A stretch of 64,000 nt of DNA from positions 62,001 through 126,000 of the forward strand of contig CABUWV010000005.1 of assembly GCA_902495355.1 (NCBI GenBank), written 5' to 3'. Both the position numbers and the translations under genes were made by a program. Shown piece after piece: positions 17,161 through 25,699 of this stretch. Within the stretch, counting starts at the first letter, position 1; each line of letters opens with the position of its first letter. Below the pieces are notes generated by a model. The model was not told where the DNA came from. It saw only the letters and a program-made list of their open reading frames with translations, and made no database searches. Source of the DNA: an uncultured Collinsella sp. (lineage in GTDB: Bacteria > Actinomycetota > Coriobacteriia > Coriobacteriales > Coriobacteriaceae).

Positions 17161-18003
17161 ATGGCAATCAAAGCCATCGCAATGGATATCGACGGTACGC
17201 TCACCAACGACCAAAAGGTCATCAGCCCGCGTACGCGCGAGAAGCTGCTCGCGGCGCAGGAGTCGGGAATTAAGCTCATCTTGGCTTCGGGTCGTCCCGC
17301 ATGGGGGCTGCACGCCTTGGCGCAGGAGCTCGACCTTCAAAACCATGACGGTCTTCTAGTTGCCTTTAATGGCGCGCATGTGGTCGACGCTCAGACCGAT
17401 GAGGTCCTTTTTGACCAGGCCATGCCGGCTGACGAGCTGCATCGCCTGATTGATCACCTGCGTAATTTTGACGTGATCCCTATGATTTCGCTCGGTCGTA
17501 ATCTGCACATCGAGGATTCGTACCATTGCATGATCACGCTGCCTGACGACTCGCAGAAGAATATCGTCAAGTATGAGCGCGATGCGTGCGATCTTAAGAT
17601 TCGCGAGGTCGAGAGCTTGCATGAGGTTGTGGACGCTTGTCCCGTGGACAAGCTGCTGACGGCGGGCGATCCGGCCTACCTGCAGGCGCATTACGAGGAG
17701 ATGTATGCGCCCTTTAAGCAGACGCTTTCGGGCATGTTTACGGCCGACTGGTACTTTGAGTACACGGCGCCCGGTATCGACAAGGCCCGTGCGCTCGAGG
17801 GTGCCCTGCCCAAGCTCGGCATCGATGCCAGCGATGTCGTATCGTTTGGCGACGGCCAGAACGACAAGTCCATGATTGAGTGGGCCGGCACCGGTGTTGC
17901 CATGGGCAACGCCGTCGATGAGGTTAAGGCTGTGGCCCAGATGGTGACCGCCAATAACAACGAAGATGGTATTGCGGTGGCGCTGGATAAGCTGCTGGGC
18001 TAG
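17161..18003 (+). CDS. HAD-superfamily phosphatase, Cof type
   Basis: 280 aa. Motif I AIAMDIDGTLTNDQKVI, motif II LILASGRPAWG (Ser/Thr position in LAS), motif III Lys near KARALEGAL, motif IV VVSFGDGQNDKSMIEWAGTGVAMGNA. The C2B cap lies between residues about 85 and 195. Cof-type enzymes dephosphorylate sugar phosphates, pyridoxal phosphate or FMN; the substrate is open. AGGGAGG lies upstream of the ATG. A second HAD gene of another subtype follows after 64 bases. Confidence 0.92.
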   Translation: MAIKAIAMDIDGTLTNDQKVISPRTREKLLAAQESGIKLILASGRPAWGLHALAQELDLQNHDGLLVAFNGAHVVDAQTDEVLFDQAMPADELHRLIDHLRNFDVIPMISLGRNLHIEDSYHCMITLPDDSQKNIVKYERDACDLKIREVESLHEVVDACPVDKLLTAGDPAYLQAHYEEMYAPFKQTLSGMFTADWYFEYTAPGIDKARALEGALPKLGIDASDVVSFGDGQNDKSMIEWAGTGVAMGNAVDEVKAVAQMVTANNNEDGIAVALDKLLG

Positions 18004-18067
18004 AATCGCCGATTAATGCATGATTCGGGCGCCTGCTCGCGGGCGTCCTTTTGTTAGGGAGGGTGCC

Positions 18068-18727
18068 GTGTCCGCATTTCCGTTCGACGCCGTTATCTTT
18101 GACATGGACGGCGTCATTGTCGATACCGAGTATTACTACTTGGGCGAGACTGCCGCGTTTGCCAAGGAGCTGGGGCTTAATCTGACTCAAGAGGAGTTGA
18201 ATGGGCAGGTCGGTACCTCCCATCAGTTCTTCCTGCATATGCTGGTCGATTGGTTTGAGCGCGCCGGTAAGGGGCATTTCACTGGCGAGGAAGCGTTGGC
18301 CCGTTGGGACGAGTGGGCGCATAAACGTCCGCGCGACTATCAGGCTTTGATTAACCCAGGCGCCGTGGATACGATTCGAGAGCTGCCGCGCCGTGGCGTT
18401 CGCGTGGCGCTTGCCAGCTCGTCTCCCATGGTTAGCATCGAGGAAGTGCTCAACGCATGCGGGCTGTCGGATGCCTTTGAGTATGTGGTGAGCGGCGAGC
18501 AGTTTAAGGAGAGCAAGCCCGAGCCCGACATCTACCTGCATGCGCTGGATCTGCTGGGGCTGCCCGCGAATCGCTGCTGCTGCGTTGAGGATTCCGTTCC
18601 GGGCATTACCGCGGGTAAGCGAGCCGGCTTGACAGTCATTGCCAAGCGCGAGGAGCGCTTTGGATTTAGCCAGGATGCCGCGGACAAGATTATCGACCAG
18701 CTGCCGGAGCTGCTCACGCTTTCTTAG
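18068..18727 (+). CDS. HAD-superfamily hydrolase, beta-phosphoglucomutase-like
   Basis: 219 aa with a C1 helical cap. Motif I VIFDMDGVIVDTEYYYLGE, motif II VALASSSPMVSIEEVL, motif III ESKPEPDIYLHAL, motif IV CCCVEDSVPGITAGKRAGLTV. The DMDGV-DTE form with the SKP-D motif fits beta-phosphoglucomutase or sugar-phosphate phosphatases. The GTG at 18068 is chosen because AGGGAGGG lies upstream. Probably co-transcribed with the Cof-type gene. Confidence 0.9.
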   Translation: MSAFPFDAVIFDMDGVIVDTEYYYLGETAAFAKELGLNLTQEELNGQVGTSHQFFLHMLVDWFERAGKGHFTGEEALARWDEWAHKRPRDYQALINPGAVDTIRELPRRGVRVALASSSPMVSIEEVLNACGLSDAFEYVVSGEQFKESKPEPDIYLHALDLLGLPANRCCCVEDSVPGITAGKRAGLTVIAKREERFGFSQDAADKIIDQLPELLTLS

Positions 18728-18810
18728 GAGCGCGGTAGTTGCGCGTTTTTCGGGTCAGATGAGTAAATACCCGACATTTTGGTGCGGCAGCAAGCATACT
18801 TAATGCTAAT

Positions 18811-18848
18811 GCGGGCTTAAGGGCTTGCTGAATGCCCTTGGGCCCGCT
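18811..18848 (+). terminator. Hairpin after the HAD pair, upstream of the GntR gene
   Basis: GCGGGC--AAGGGC (18811-18823) pairs with GCCCTT--GCCCGC (18834-18848), with small symmetric internal mismatches, followed by TTT. It could end the HAD unit or lie in the leader of the regulator gene. Confidence 0.45.
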
Positions 18849-18877
18849 TTAGACTTAATTGTGCTGGGAGAGGGTAT

Positions 18878-19621
18878 ATGCCACCGACTGAAGGGCTAAC
18901 TGACGGTAAAGCAGCGATACCGCTGTACCAACAGGTTATCGATATCATTAAAAACGAAATTAACTCCGGTGCCTACAAGGCGGGCGCGCGGATACCCAAC
19001 GAATTCGAATTGGCTGAGAGCTATAAAGTTGGCCGCGTTACCGTGCGACGCGCTATTGAGGAGCTCGTCCAGCAGGGCTATCTAACGAAGCGGCAGGGGA
19101 AAGGCACGTTTGTCAATGCCCCCAAGCTTAAGCGCAAGATTCGCCAGAAGGATGACGTTCAGAGTTTTTCGGACGCATGCCGCGTTAACGGAATGGAGGC
19201 GGGGGCGTGTGTCATTTCGAGAAAGATACTGCCGGCGGATTCCACCGAAGCGCAGTTCTTTGGTGTTCCCGTTGGAACTGATTTGATTTGCGTTGAGCGT
19301 GTGCGTACTGCCGATGGCGTCCCTGTCATGCTCGAGAACAACATATACGTTTACGAGGACAACGCCTATCTATCAACGGTACCTCTATCCAACCAATCCA
19401 TTTTTGAGTTCGTGCGCAACCGGACGGGCCGCACGCCCGCGTTTACCGACCCGTGCACACTCGAGATCGCGTGCGCGTCGCCCGAGGTCGCTCGACTGTT
19501 GGCAGTTCCCGTTGGCGAACCCTTGTTTTATATGGAAGCCTTCTTTTTCGATGAGCAGCGGCGGCCGTTTATCATCGGTCGTCAGCGAATCGTTGGGTCT
19601 CGCTACGTTTTTGACATCTAG
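18878..19621 (+). CDS. GntR/HutC-family transcriptional regulator (FrlR-like)
   Basis: 247 aa. N-terminal winged helix IPLYQQVIDIIKNEINSGAY, ELAESYKVGRVTVRRAIEEL and GYLTKRQGKGTFVN are textbook GntR/HutC; residues about 95-240 form a UTRA ligand domain. UTRA domains bind small effectors, often sugar phosphates. It directly precedes the fructoselysine-type operon and is the natural candidate regulator, as frlR is in E. coli. GGGAGAGG lies before the ATG. A strong hairpin at 19633 separates it from the operon, whose promoter carries tandem ATAGAACGT sites. Confidence 0.9.
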   Translation: MPPTEGLTDGKAAIPLYQQVIDIIKNEINSGAYKAGARIPNEFELAESYKVGRVTVRRAIEELVQQGYLTKRQGKGTFVNAPKLKRKIRQKDDVQSFSDACRVNGMEAGACVISRKILPADSTEAQFFGVPVGTDLICVERVRTADGVPVMLENNIYVYEDNAYLSTVPLSNQSIFEFVRNRTGRTPAFTDPCTLEIACASPEVARLLAVPVGEPLFYMEAFFFDEQRRPFIIGRQRIVGSRYVFDI

Positions 19622-19632
19622 GACATTGCGAA

Positions 19633-19670
19633 TGGAAACGCCCGGTGGATCATCTCACCGGGCGTTTCCA
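19633..19670 (+). terminator. Terminator of the GntR gene
   Basis: A perfect 15-bp stem, TGGAAACGCCCGGTG (19633-19647) with its complement (19656-19670), and an 8-base loop. There is no T-run, so strength is uncertain. Confidence 0.7.
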
Positions 19671-19731
19671 TACCGTTCACGGCGCAAACGCAACCGTTCA
19701 ACCGCGTCGCGGCAATCAGTTTGAAATTATC

Positions 19732-19779
19732 TTGATGAAGGAAAAAGCTGCTGGTAATCTATAGAACGTCATAGAACGT
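19732..19779 (+). promoter_or_regulatory. Promoter and tandem operator of the fructoselysine-type operon
   Basis: TTGATG (19732-19737) and TAATCT (19755-19760) are 17 bases apart. Immediately downstream ATAGAACGT occurs twice (19761-19769, 19771-19779), 10 bases apart, i.e. one helical turn. A repressor bound there would cover the start site; the GntR protein is the likely binder. Confidence 0.6.
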
Positions 19780-19839
19780 TTGCCTTGTGCAAGCGTTGAA
19801 GCGAGATGTGATGCAGTCTCGAGTTCTTTGGAGGTATCT

Positions 19840-21303
19840 ATGTCAGATACGAAGGCGAAGAAGACAAACAGACGTTTTAAGTTCAAATTACCGCATGTCT
19901 ATACGATCATGTTCTTGCTGATCGTTGTCTTTGCGGTCCTGACCTGGATCGTTCCCTCTGGTCAGTATCAGCGCAAGACGATTTCGACAGCGGCGGGCGA
20001 GCGTGAAGTCGCCGTTGCTGGAACCTATGAACAGGTCGATAAGAACTACACCGATTCCGAGACCGGCGAGACCATCAATCTGGGCCAGGATATCTTCGCG
20101 GTCCTGCAAGCGCCTACTAAGGGCATCCAGGAGGCTGCCGACGTCGTTGCGTTCGTCTTATTGATTGGCGGATCGTTCGCAGTCATCACCAAGACCAACG
20201 CTTTGAATGCCGGCATGAGCCGTGTGATTAAAAAGCTCAAGAACAAGGACATCCTCATCATTCCCATCACGATGACGTTGCTGTCCATTTGCGGCACTAC
20301 GTTTGGTATGTCTGAGGAAGCCCTGCCGTTCTATGCCATCTTCATTCCCATCATGATGGGTATCGGGTATGACTCGATGACGGCGTTTATCATCTGCTTC
20401 CTTGGTCCTAACCTGGGATATTGTGCTTCGACCATCGACCCGTTTAATGTTTTGATCGCCCAAGGCATCATTGGTATCGAGGGCAATCCTCAGCTGTGGC
20501 TGCGCGCCGTTTCTTGGGTCATCTTCACTGCCGTCGGTATCGCATGGGCCATGCGCTATGCCATGCGTGTCAAGAAAAACCCCGAGTCGTCCATTACGTA
20601 CGAGGACGACAAGCTCAAGCGTGTTGAGTTTTCCGTGACCGATGCCTCCATCGAGGAAGAGTTTACTACCCGTCAGAAGCTCGTGCTTATCGATTTTGCC
20701 TGCGGTATGGGCATTATCGTCTGGGGTCTTGTTACCCAGGGCTGGTACATGAATGAGATTTCCGCCGTGTTCCTTGGTATGGGCTTGCTTGCCGGTATCC
20801 TGGGCGGCCTTGACCAGCAGACGATCGCCGAGGAGTTCGTTAAAGGCATTGCCGACTTTGCGTACGCCGCCATCGTCATCGGCATCGCTCGCGGTATTCT
20901 GGTCATTGCAGAGGGTGGCATGATCATCGACACCATCCTCCAGGCGCTCGCTACTGCACTCGCCGGTGCGCCCGCCGCCGTCTACACCACGTTTATGTAT
21001 ATCGTCCTTGGCCTGCTCTCTTTGCTGGTTCCCTCGAGCTCTGGACTTGCGGCGCTCACCATGCCCGTCATGGGTCCGCTGACCGAGCTTATGGGCCTCA
21101 ATCCCGAAGCCGCTGTTACCGCGCTCCAGTTTGCTAATCAGACCATCAACACCATCAGTCCCGTGGCGGGCATGACGGTCGCCGGCCTTGCCGTGGCTAA
21201 GATTTCGTTTGGCCAATGGTGGAAGACCATTTGGAAGTTCTTCATCTTCATGGTCGTCTTTGGCCTGATCGTAACGGCAATCTCTGGCATGCTTCCGGTG
21301 TAG
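19840..21303 (+). CDS. YfcC-family membrane transporter
   Basis: 487 aa polytopic membrane protein with about 11-12 hydrophobic segments. YfcC/DcuC-like hallmarks: KLPHVYTIMFLLIVVFAVLT, WIVPSGQYQR, FVLLIGGSFAVITKTNALN, GTTFGMSEEALPFYAI, and LLSLLVPSSSGLAALTMPVM near the C-terminus. The family includes amino acid, peptide and dicarboxylate carriers. As first gene of an operon with FrlC/B/D homologues it probably imports the glycated amine substrate, replacing the APC permease FrlA of E. coli. TTGGAGG precedes the ATG. Confidence 0.88.
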   Translation: MSDTKAKKTNRRFKFKLPHVYTIMFLLIVVFAVLTWIVPSGQYQRKTISTAAGEREVAVAGTYEQVDKNYTDSETGETINLGQDIFAVLQAPTKGIQEAADVVAFVLLIGGSFAVITKTNALNAGMSRVIKKLKNKDILIIPITMTLLSICGTTFGMSEEALPFYAIFIPIMMGIGYDSMTAFIICFLGPNLGYCASTIDPFNVLIAQGIIGIEGNPQLWLRAVSWVIFTAVGIAWAMRYAMRVKKNPESSITYEDDKLKRVEFSVTDASIEEEFTTRQKLVLIDFACGMGIIVWGLVTQGWYMNEISAVFLGMGLLAGILGGLDQQTIAEEFVKGIADFAYAAIVIGIARGILVIAEGGMIIDTILQALATALAGAPAAVYTTFMYIVLGLLSLLVPSSSGLAALTMPVMGPLTELMGLNPEAAVTALQFANQTINTISPVAGMTVAGLAVAKISFGQWWKTIWKFFIFMVVFGLIVTAISGMLPV

Positions 21304-21312
21304 GTGGTTGTG

Positions 21313-22896
21313 ATGTCTGATTGTTTGACGGTCCTGACGTCTAAGAGCGTCTTTACCGGTACGGGGGACCTGCCGTTTGAAGGTTTCGTAGCGGTCCGTG
21401 GCAATCGAATTGAGGCGGTTGGCACCAAGTGCGAGGTAGCTTCGTATTTGACCCAGGCGGACGAGGTAGTTGACCTGGGCGACCGCACCGTCATGCCCGG
21501 CCTGATCGATGTGCATACCTTCTATACGGGCTGGGCACTGCGGACGTTGGGGTCTGATCTGTCCGGCGTCGCTGATGCCAAAGAGGCCGTGTCGCTCTTG
21601 CGTGCATGGAAAGATGGTCATCCGGATTGCGCGGCGGCTTTTGGCCACAACCTGCCCGAAACGTTGGCATCGGATGCCGAGAACGCAAATACGGCAGCTG
21701 TGTTTGACGAGTTTTTTGGTGATATCCCTGTCGTCTGCTTTACACCGGGCGCGGAGACCTGCGTTCTCAATGCTGCCGCCAGTGCGCGATACGGTTTTAC
21801 ACCGCAGGCGTGCTATGCCGAGAAGATCTGGCGCATGATGAGCGATTTCCTCGCGTTGCCCGAGGTGCGCGCGGGGTATTCGGACTACATGAGCATGCTT
21901 AACGAGCGCGGCGTTACCGCCATCAAGGAGATGGCGTTTGATGACTACTACGGCTTTGCCGACGAAATGGCTCGCCGTGAGGAATCTGGCGAGCTGACGG
22001 TTCGCGTCTCTATGATGTCGCAGCCGGTGGGCGCCGGTGCAAATCTGGCATATGCTCGCGAGGCACGAGAGCGCTTCCGGGGACCGTTCGTTCGTTTTTC
22101 TGGCTTCAACCGTATGACCGATCGCGGCGTATGGGCGGGGCTTGCCGAGATGATTGACCCCTATGAGGATACGGCCGATGCGGGCGCTGCCGGCAAGACG
22201 GTCGTCGAGGAGCCAGAGTGGGATCTGATTGAAAGCGAGCTGCGTGCAATTGATGCTGACGGCTTCCGATATTCCTTGCATTGCCAGGGCGATGGCGCCG
22301 TTCGTCGCACCGTGGCGCTCTATGCCTCGCTGCCTCGAGACGAGCATGGACGGATGCTTCGCCGCCATGCGATTACCGATCTCGAGAACTCTGACCCGAC
22401 CGATCTTGTCGAGTTTGGCAAGTTAGGTGGAATTTGCGAGGTCTATCCGCAGATTCTGACGCTGGACCGGCGCGAGGATTGCCTGTCGATGATGCGTCGA
22501 CAAATTGGCGAGACGCGACTTTTGCACAGCTGGAATCGCCGCGGCATGGAAGATTCCGGATGCACAGTGTGCTGTGGAACGGATTTGCCGCTGTTGATTC
22601 CGAGCCTGGGCGAGTCAATCATCAGCGCGTGCGGCGGATTCTTCGCCGACGGACTGCCCGTGAATGAGGCCAACGTGCTGACGCTTGTCGAGCTTTTGCG
22701 CGCTTGGACTGCCGGGGGCGCGTACGATCTGATGCGCGAAGACGAGCTGGGTACGCTCGAGGCCGGCAAGCTTGCCGATATCTGCGTGCTCGATCGGGAT
22801 GTGTTCGACCTCGATTATCGCGACGCACGCGATCTTGCGGTTGATATGACGATGTCGGACGGACAAATCGTGTTCGATCGAAATAAGGAGGCATAA
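21313..22896 (+). CDS. Amidohydrolase-family protein (YtcJ-like) with atypical metal motif
   Basis: 527 aa. Seen: N-terminal VAVRGNRIEAVGT and TVMPGLIDVHTFYTGW; then AIKEMAFDDYYGF, YSLHCQGDGAVRRTVALYA, CCGTDLPLLIPSL and the C-terminal LEAGKLADICVLDRDVFDL. The family usually has HxH after the PGxID strand; here it is His-Thr-Phe, so one metal ligand may be lost or moved. It may remove an acyl or peptide group from a modified substrate before FrlB acts, but this is inference. The ATG at 21313 is nine bases after the transporter stop, with GTAGGTGG upstream. It ends 2 bases before the epimerase start. Confidence 0.8.
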   Translation: MSDCLTVLTSKSVFTGTGDLPFEGFVAVRGNRIEAVGTKCEVASYLTQADEVVDLGDRTVMPGLIDVHTFYTGWALRTLGSDLSGVADAKEAVSLLRAWKDGHPDCAAAFGHNLPETLASDAENANTAAVFDEFFGDIPVVCFTPGAETCVLNAAASARYGFTPQACYAEKIWRMMSDFLALPEVRAGYSDYMSMLNERGVTAIKEMAFDDYYGFADEMARREESGELTVRVSMMSQPVGAGANLAYAREARERFRGPFVRFSGFNRMTDRGVWAGLAEMIDPYEDTADAGAAGKTVVEEPEWDLIESELRAIDADGFRYSLHCQGDGAVRRTVALYASLPRDEHGRMLRRHAITDLENSDPTDLVEFGKLGGICEVYPQILTLDRREDCLSMMRRQIGETRLLHSWNRRGMEDSGCTVCCGTDLPLLIPSLGESIISACGGFFADGLPVNEANVLTLVELLRAWTAGGAYDLMREDELGTLEAGKLADICVLDRDVFDLDYRDARDLAVDMTMSDGQIVFDRNKEA

Positions 22897-22897
22897 G

Positions 22898-23749
22898 ATG
22901 TCTGAATCCAAACCGACGCTGCGCCGCGAGCAGATTGCGGGCATGAATATCCACTACATCATGTGGTCGCTCGATTACTTCCTTGATGTGCAGCAGCGTT
23001 TGGGCTTTGAGTCCATTGAGCTGTGGTGTGCAGAGCCGCATGTGACGCTCGACCATACGGGCTACTTTGAGGCTGAGGTCCTGGCGAAAAAGGCTGCAGA
23101 CCGTGGGCTTAGGTATCGTACTCTGTGCCCCGAGAATGTTGTCTATCCTTGGCAGTACTGCGCACGCAAGCCGCTGCATGAACAGCGCAGCCTGGCGTAC
23201 TTTAAACACGGCATTGAGCTTGCCGAGGTACTTGGGTGCGACCGTATGTCCATCAACTCGGGCTGGGGCGACTGGGACGAGGACCGCGAGGAAGCCTGGA
23301 AGCGCAGCCGCGAGCACTTGTCCATTCTGGCGGAGTATGCCGGCGAGCACGGTCTGGTGCTTACGATGGAAAGCCTGCGTCCCGAGGAGAGCAACCTTGT
23401 GACGACGGTTTCCGATGCGAAACGCATGATTGACGAGGTCGCGAGCCCGTACTTACAGCCCATGGTTGATACAACCGCGATGGGCGTTGCAGGCGAGACG
23501 CTCGAGGACTGGTTTGCCGCCTTTGGTGATGGGGCAATTCACGAGATGCACTTTATCGACGGTGACCCGTATGGCCATCTGGTGTGGGGCGATGGCAAGC
23601 ACGATATGGACGCCTTCGTTGCCACACTCAACGCCCATGGTTTCGACGGCATGCTGGGCCAGGAAATTACGGACGGTCGTTACTACGATGACCCGGCGGC
23701 GGCTGATGCCAAGAACATGGCCGCATTCGAGAAATATCTGATTGACTAA
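22898..23749 (+). CDS. frlC: Fructoselysine 3-epimerase-like protein (FrlC-like sugar isomerase/epimerase)
   Basis: 283 aa, AP-endonuclease-2 TIM barrel. It resembles E. coli FrlC from memory: LGFESIELWCAEPHV, YRTLCPENVVYPWQ, LSILAEYAGEHGLVLTMESL with PEESNLV, PMVDTTAM and MHFIDGDPYGHLVWGDGKHD, containing the Glu/Asp/His metal ligands of the family. FrlC lets cells use psicoselysine by converting it to fructoselysine. AAGGAGG precedes the ATG, which lies directly after the amidohydrolase stop. Operon context with FrlB and FrlD homologues supports the name. Confidence 0.8.
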   Translation: MSESKPTLRREQIAGMNIHYIMWSLDYFLDVQQRLGFESIELWCAEPHVTLDHTGYFEAEVLAKKAADRGLRYRTLCPENVVYPWQYCARKPLHEQRSLAYFKHGIELAEVLGCDRMSINSGWGDWDEDREEAWKRSREHLSILAEYAGEHGLVLTMESLRPEESNLVTTVSDAKRMIDEVASPYLQPMVDTTAMGVAGETLEDWFAAFGDGAIHEMHFIDGDPYGHLVWGDGKHDMDAFVATLNAHGFDGMLGQEITDGRYYDDPAAADAKNMAAFEKYLID

Positions 23750-23811
23750 AACAACTATCGGCCACGCAACCAACGTCATTGATTGCGGCCCAAACAAGAA
23801 AGGAACTGGAT

Positions 23812-24780
23812 ATGAACGCACACGATCTGATCAAAGAGGCAATTGCCGAGAAGGGCAAGTTCGACAGCGTCTACTGGATTGCTTGCGGTGGCTCCATGAT
23901 CGATTTGATCCCGGCTCATGAGCTTCTGCAGCGCGAGGCAACCACCTTCACTTCGTATATCTATACGGCTCGCGAGTTCGATATCATGCGTCCGCGTCGT
24001 CTGGGCGAGAAGTCCCTGGTCATTGCCTGCAGCCACAGCGGCAACACCCCCGAGGTCGTCGAGGGCTGCGAGATTGCCCTTGCCGCCGGCGCTACGGTGA
24101 TCGCCCAGACCGACAACGCTGGATCCAAGATCGACTCCGGCAAGTGGACCACGTGGGTCTACCCGTGGGGCGAGGGTGTGCCGCAGGCCGAGGTCCCCGC
24201 TGGCATTTCGCTGTCGCTTGCGGCCGAGCTGCTCGATCAGCAGGAGGGCTACGCCGATCTTGCCGATATGTATGCCGGTATCGCCGAGATGGATAAGATT
24301 CTTCCCCCGGCACGTGAGAAGGTAAATGCCGAGCTGGGCGATCGCTTTGCCAAGCTTTGCCAGGAGCACGAGTTCTTCTATATTCTGGGCAGCGGTCCCA
24401 ACTTTAGCCAGACCTACGGTTTCGCTATCTGCTCTCTTATGGAGATGCAGTGGCAGCACTGCAGCTACATCCACTCTGCCGAGTACTTCCATGGCCCCTT
24501 CGAGGCTACTCAGGATGGCGTTTTTTACTTCCTGCAGATGGGCTCCAGCGAGTGCCGTGCTATGGACGAGCGCGCCCTGGCGTTCCTTAAGACGCATACC
24601 GATACGCTGATGGTGCTCGATGCCAAGGAGTACGGTATGGAAGCCGTGCCGGCGAGCGTCCGTGCCTATCTGGACCCGGTGCTGTTCTACGCCATGAACT
24701 GCGAGCTGCGTGCCGCACGCGGCAAGGTGTTTGACCATGATCCCGATTTCCGTCGCTACATGGGCGTCGTCGAGTACTAG
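23812..24780 (+). CDS. frlB: Fructoselysine-6-phosphate deglycase-like SIS protein (FrlB-like)
   Basis: 322 aa with two SIS domains: VYWIACGGSMIDLIPA, LVIACSHSGNTPEVVEGCE, FFYILGSGPNFSQTYGFA, CSLMEMQWQHCSYIHSAEYF, HGPFEATQDGVFYF and the C-terminal HDPDFRRYMGVVEY, which matches the end of E. coli FrlB closely. FrlB splits fructoselysine 6-phosphate to glucose-6-phosphate and lysine. Pgi at 11.9 kb would feed that product into glycolysis. AAGGAAC precedes the ATG at 23812. The amine part (lysine or another) is not fixed by sequence. Confidence 0.85.
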   Translation: MNAHDLIKEAIAEKGKFDSVYWIACGGSMIDLIPAHELLQREATTFTSYIYTAREFDIMRPRRLGEKSLVIACSHSGNTPEVVEGCEIALAAGATVIAQTDNAGSKIDSGKWTTWVYPWGEGVPQAEVPAGISLSLAAELLDQQEGYADLADMYAGIAEMDKILPPAREKVNAELGDRFAKLCQEHEFFYILGSGPNFSQTYGFAICSLMEMQWQHCSYIHSAEYFHGPFEATQDGVFYFLQMGSSECRAMDERALAFLKTHTDTLMVLDAKEYGMEAVPASVRAYLDPVLFYAMNCELRAARGKVFDHDPDFRRYMGVVEY

Positions 24781-24794
24781 AAGGGACAAAGGCC

Positions 24795-25658
24795 ATGGCA
24801 TTTAACGTTAACGCGCTCGGATTTGGCGACAACGTCGTCGATCGCTACGAGCATATCCACACCATGTATCCCGGCGGCAATGCGGTGAACTTCGCCGTTT
24901 ATGCCAAGAAATGCGGTGCCGCACGCTCTGCATACATGGGCATTTTTGGCAATGACGCCGCTGCCGAGCATGTCATTGCAAGCCTCGAGGATGAGGGTAT
25001 CGAGCTTGACAAGTGCGAGCAGATGATTGGCGAGAACGGAGCGGCTCGCGTGACCGTTGTTGACGGTGACCGTGTCTTCCTCGGCTCCAACGAGGGCGGT
25101 ATCCGTGGCGATGCGCGCTATGTCCTCGATCGCTTTGACCTTTCGTACATGAAGCAGTTCGATGTGGTTCATTCGGGCAACTATTGCTTTACCGAGCGCG
25201 AGCTGCCCAAGTTGAAGGCTGCGGGCGTCACGGTCTCTTTTGACTTTTCGGACGACTCTACCGACGAGTACTACGAGCAGATTGCGCCCTACGTCGATTT
25301 CGCCTTCTTTAGTGCGGCGGATGCCGCGAGTGAGGACGAGATCCGCGAGCGTCTGGCATGGGTGAAGGGCTTGGGTCCGCGTTTTGTGTCGGCTACGGCG
25401 GGCGCCGAGGGCTGCATTGCTTACGACGGCGATCGTTATTACCGCCAGCTGGCTAAACCGGTAACGGACATGAAGGACACCATGGGGGCGGGCGACTCGT
25501 TCCTCACCTCGTTTTTGATGTGCTATCTCGATTCCGCCAAGCGTGGTGAAGATGGCGCCGAGGCCATCGAGCGCGCGCTCGACTTTGCTGCCGGGTTTGC
25601 CTCGACCGTGTGCGGCATGGAAGGTTCTTGGGGCCACGGAGCACCAATCGTCGAATAG
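24795..25658 (+). CDS. frlD: Fructoselysine 6-kinase-like PfkB sugar kinase (FrlD-like)
   Basis: 287 aa ribokinase-fold enzyme. N-terminal ALGFGDNVVDRYEHIHTMYP, PGGNAVNFAVYAKKCG, GDRVFLGSNEGGI, FDFSDDSTDEYY and the PfkB signature DTMGAGDSFLTSFL with catalytic Asp. These blocks parallel E. coli FrlD (IGDNCVDIYP, SGGNAVNVAVY, DTMGAGDSFIAGF). It would phosphorylate the imported fructosyl amine at C6 for FrlB. AAGGGAC precedes the ATG; 14 bases after frlB, so co-transcribed. Last gene of the operon. Confidence 0.87.
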   Translation: MAFNVNALGFGDNVVDRYEHIHTMYPGGNAVNFAVYAKKCGAARSAYMGIFGNDAAAEHVIASLEDEGIELDKCEQMIGENGAARVTVVDGDRVFLGSNEGGIRGDARYVLDRFDLSYMKQFDVVHSGNYCFTERELPKLKAAGVTVSFDFSDDSTDEYYEQIAPYVDFAFFSAADAASEDEIRERLAWVKGLGPRFVSATAGAEGCIAYDGDRYYRQLAKPVTDMKDTMGAGDSFLTSFLMCYLDSAKRGEDGAEAIERALDFAAGFASTVCGMEGSWGHGAPIVE

Positions 25659-25664
25659 CCGAGC

Positions 25665-25698
25665 GGTCCCGGGGAGGTGCAGGCGCCTTCTCGGGACC
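25665..25698 (+). terminator. Hairpin after the fructoselysine operon
   Basis: GGTCCCGGGGAGG (25665-25677) pairs with CCTTCTCGGGACC (25686-25698), two G-T pairs, 8-base loop. There is no T-run; the 233-bp repeat element starts 2 bases later. Confidence 0.6.
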
Positions 25699-25699
25699 C

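Noticed and set aside
20158..22368. A 736-codon minus-strand open frame opposite YfcC and the amidohydrolase
   Set aside because: No ribosome site or recognisable motif; it spans two unrelated genes with clear families on the other strand.
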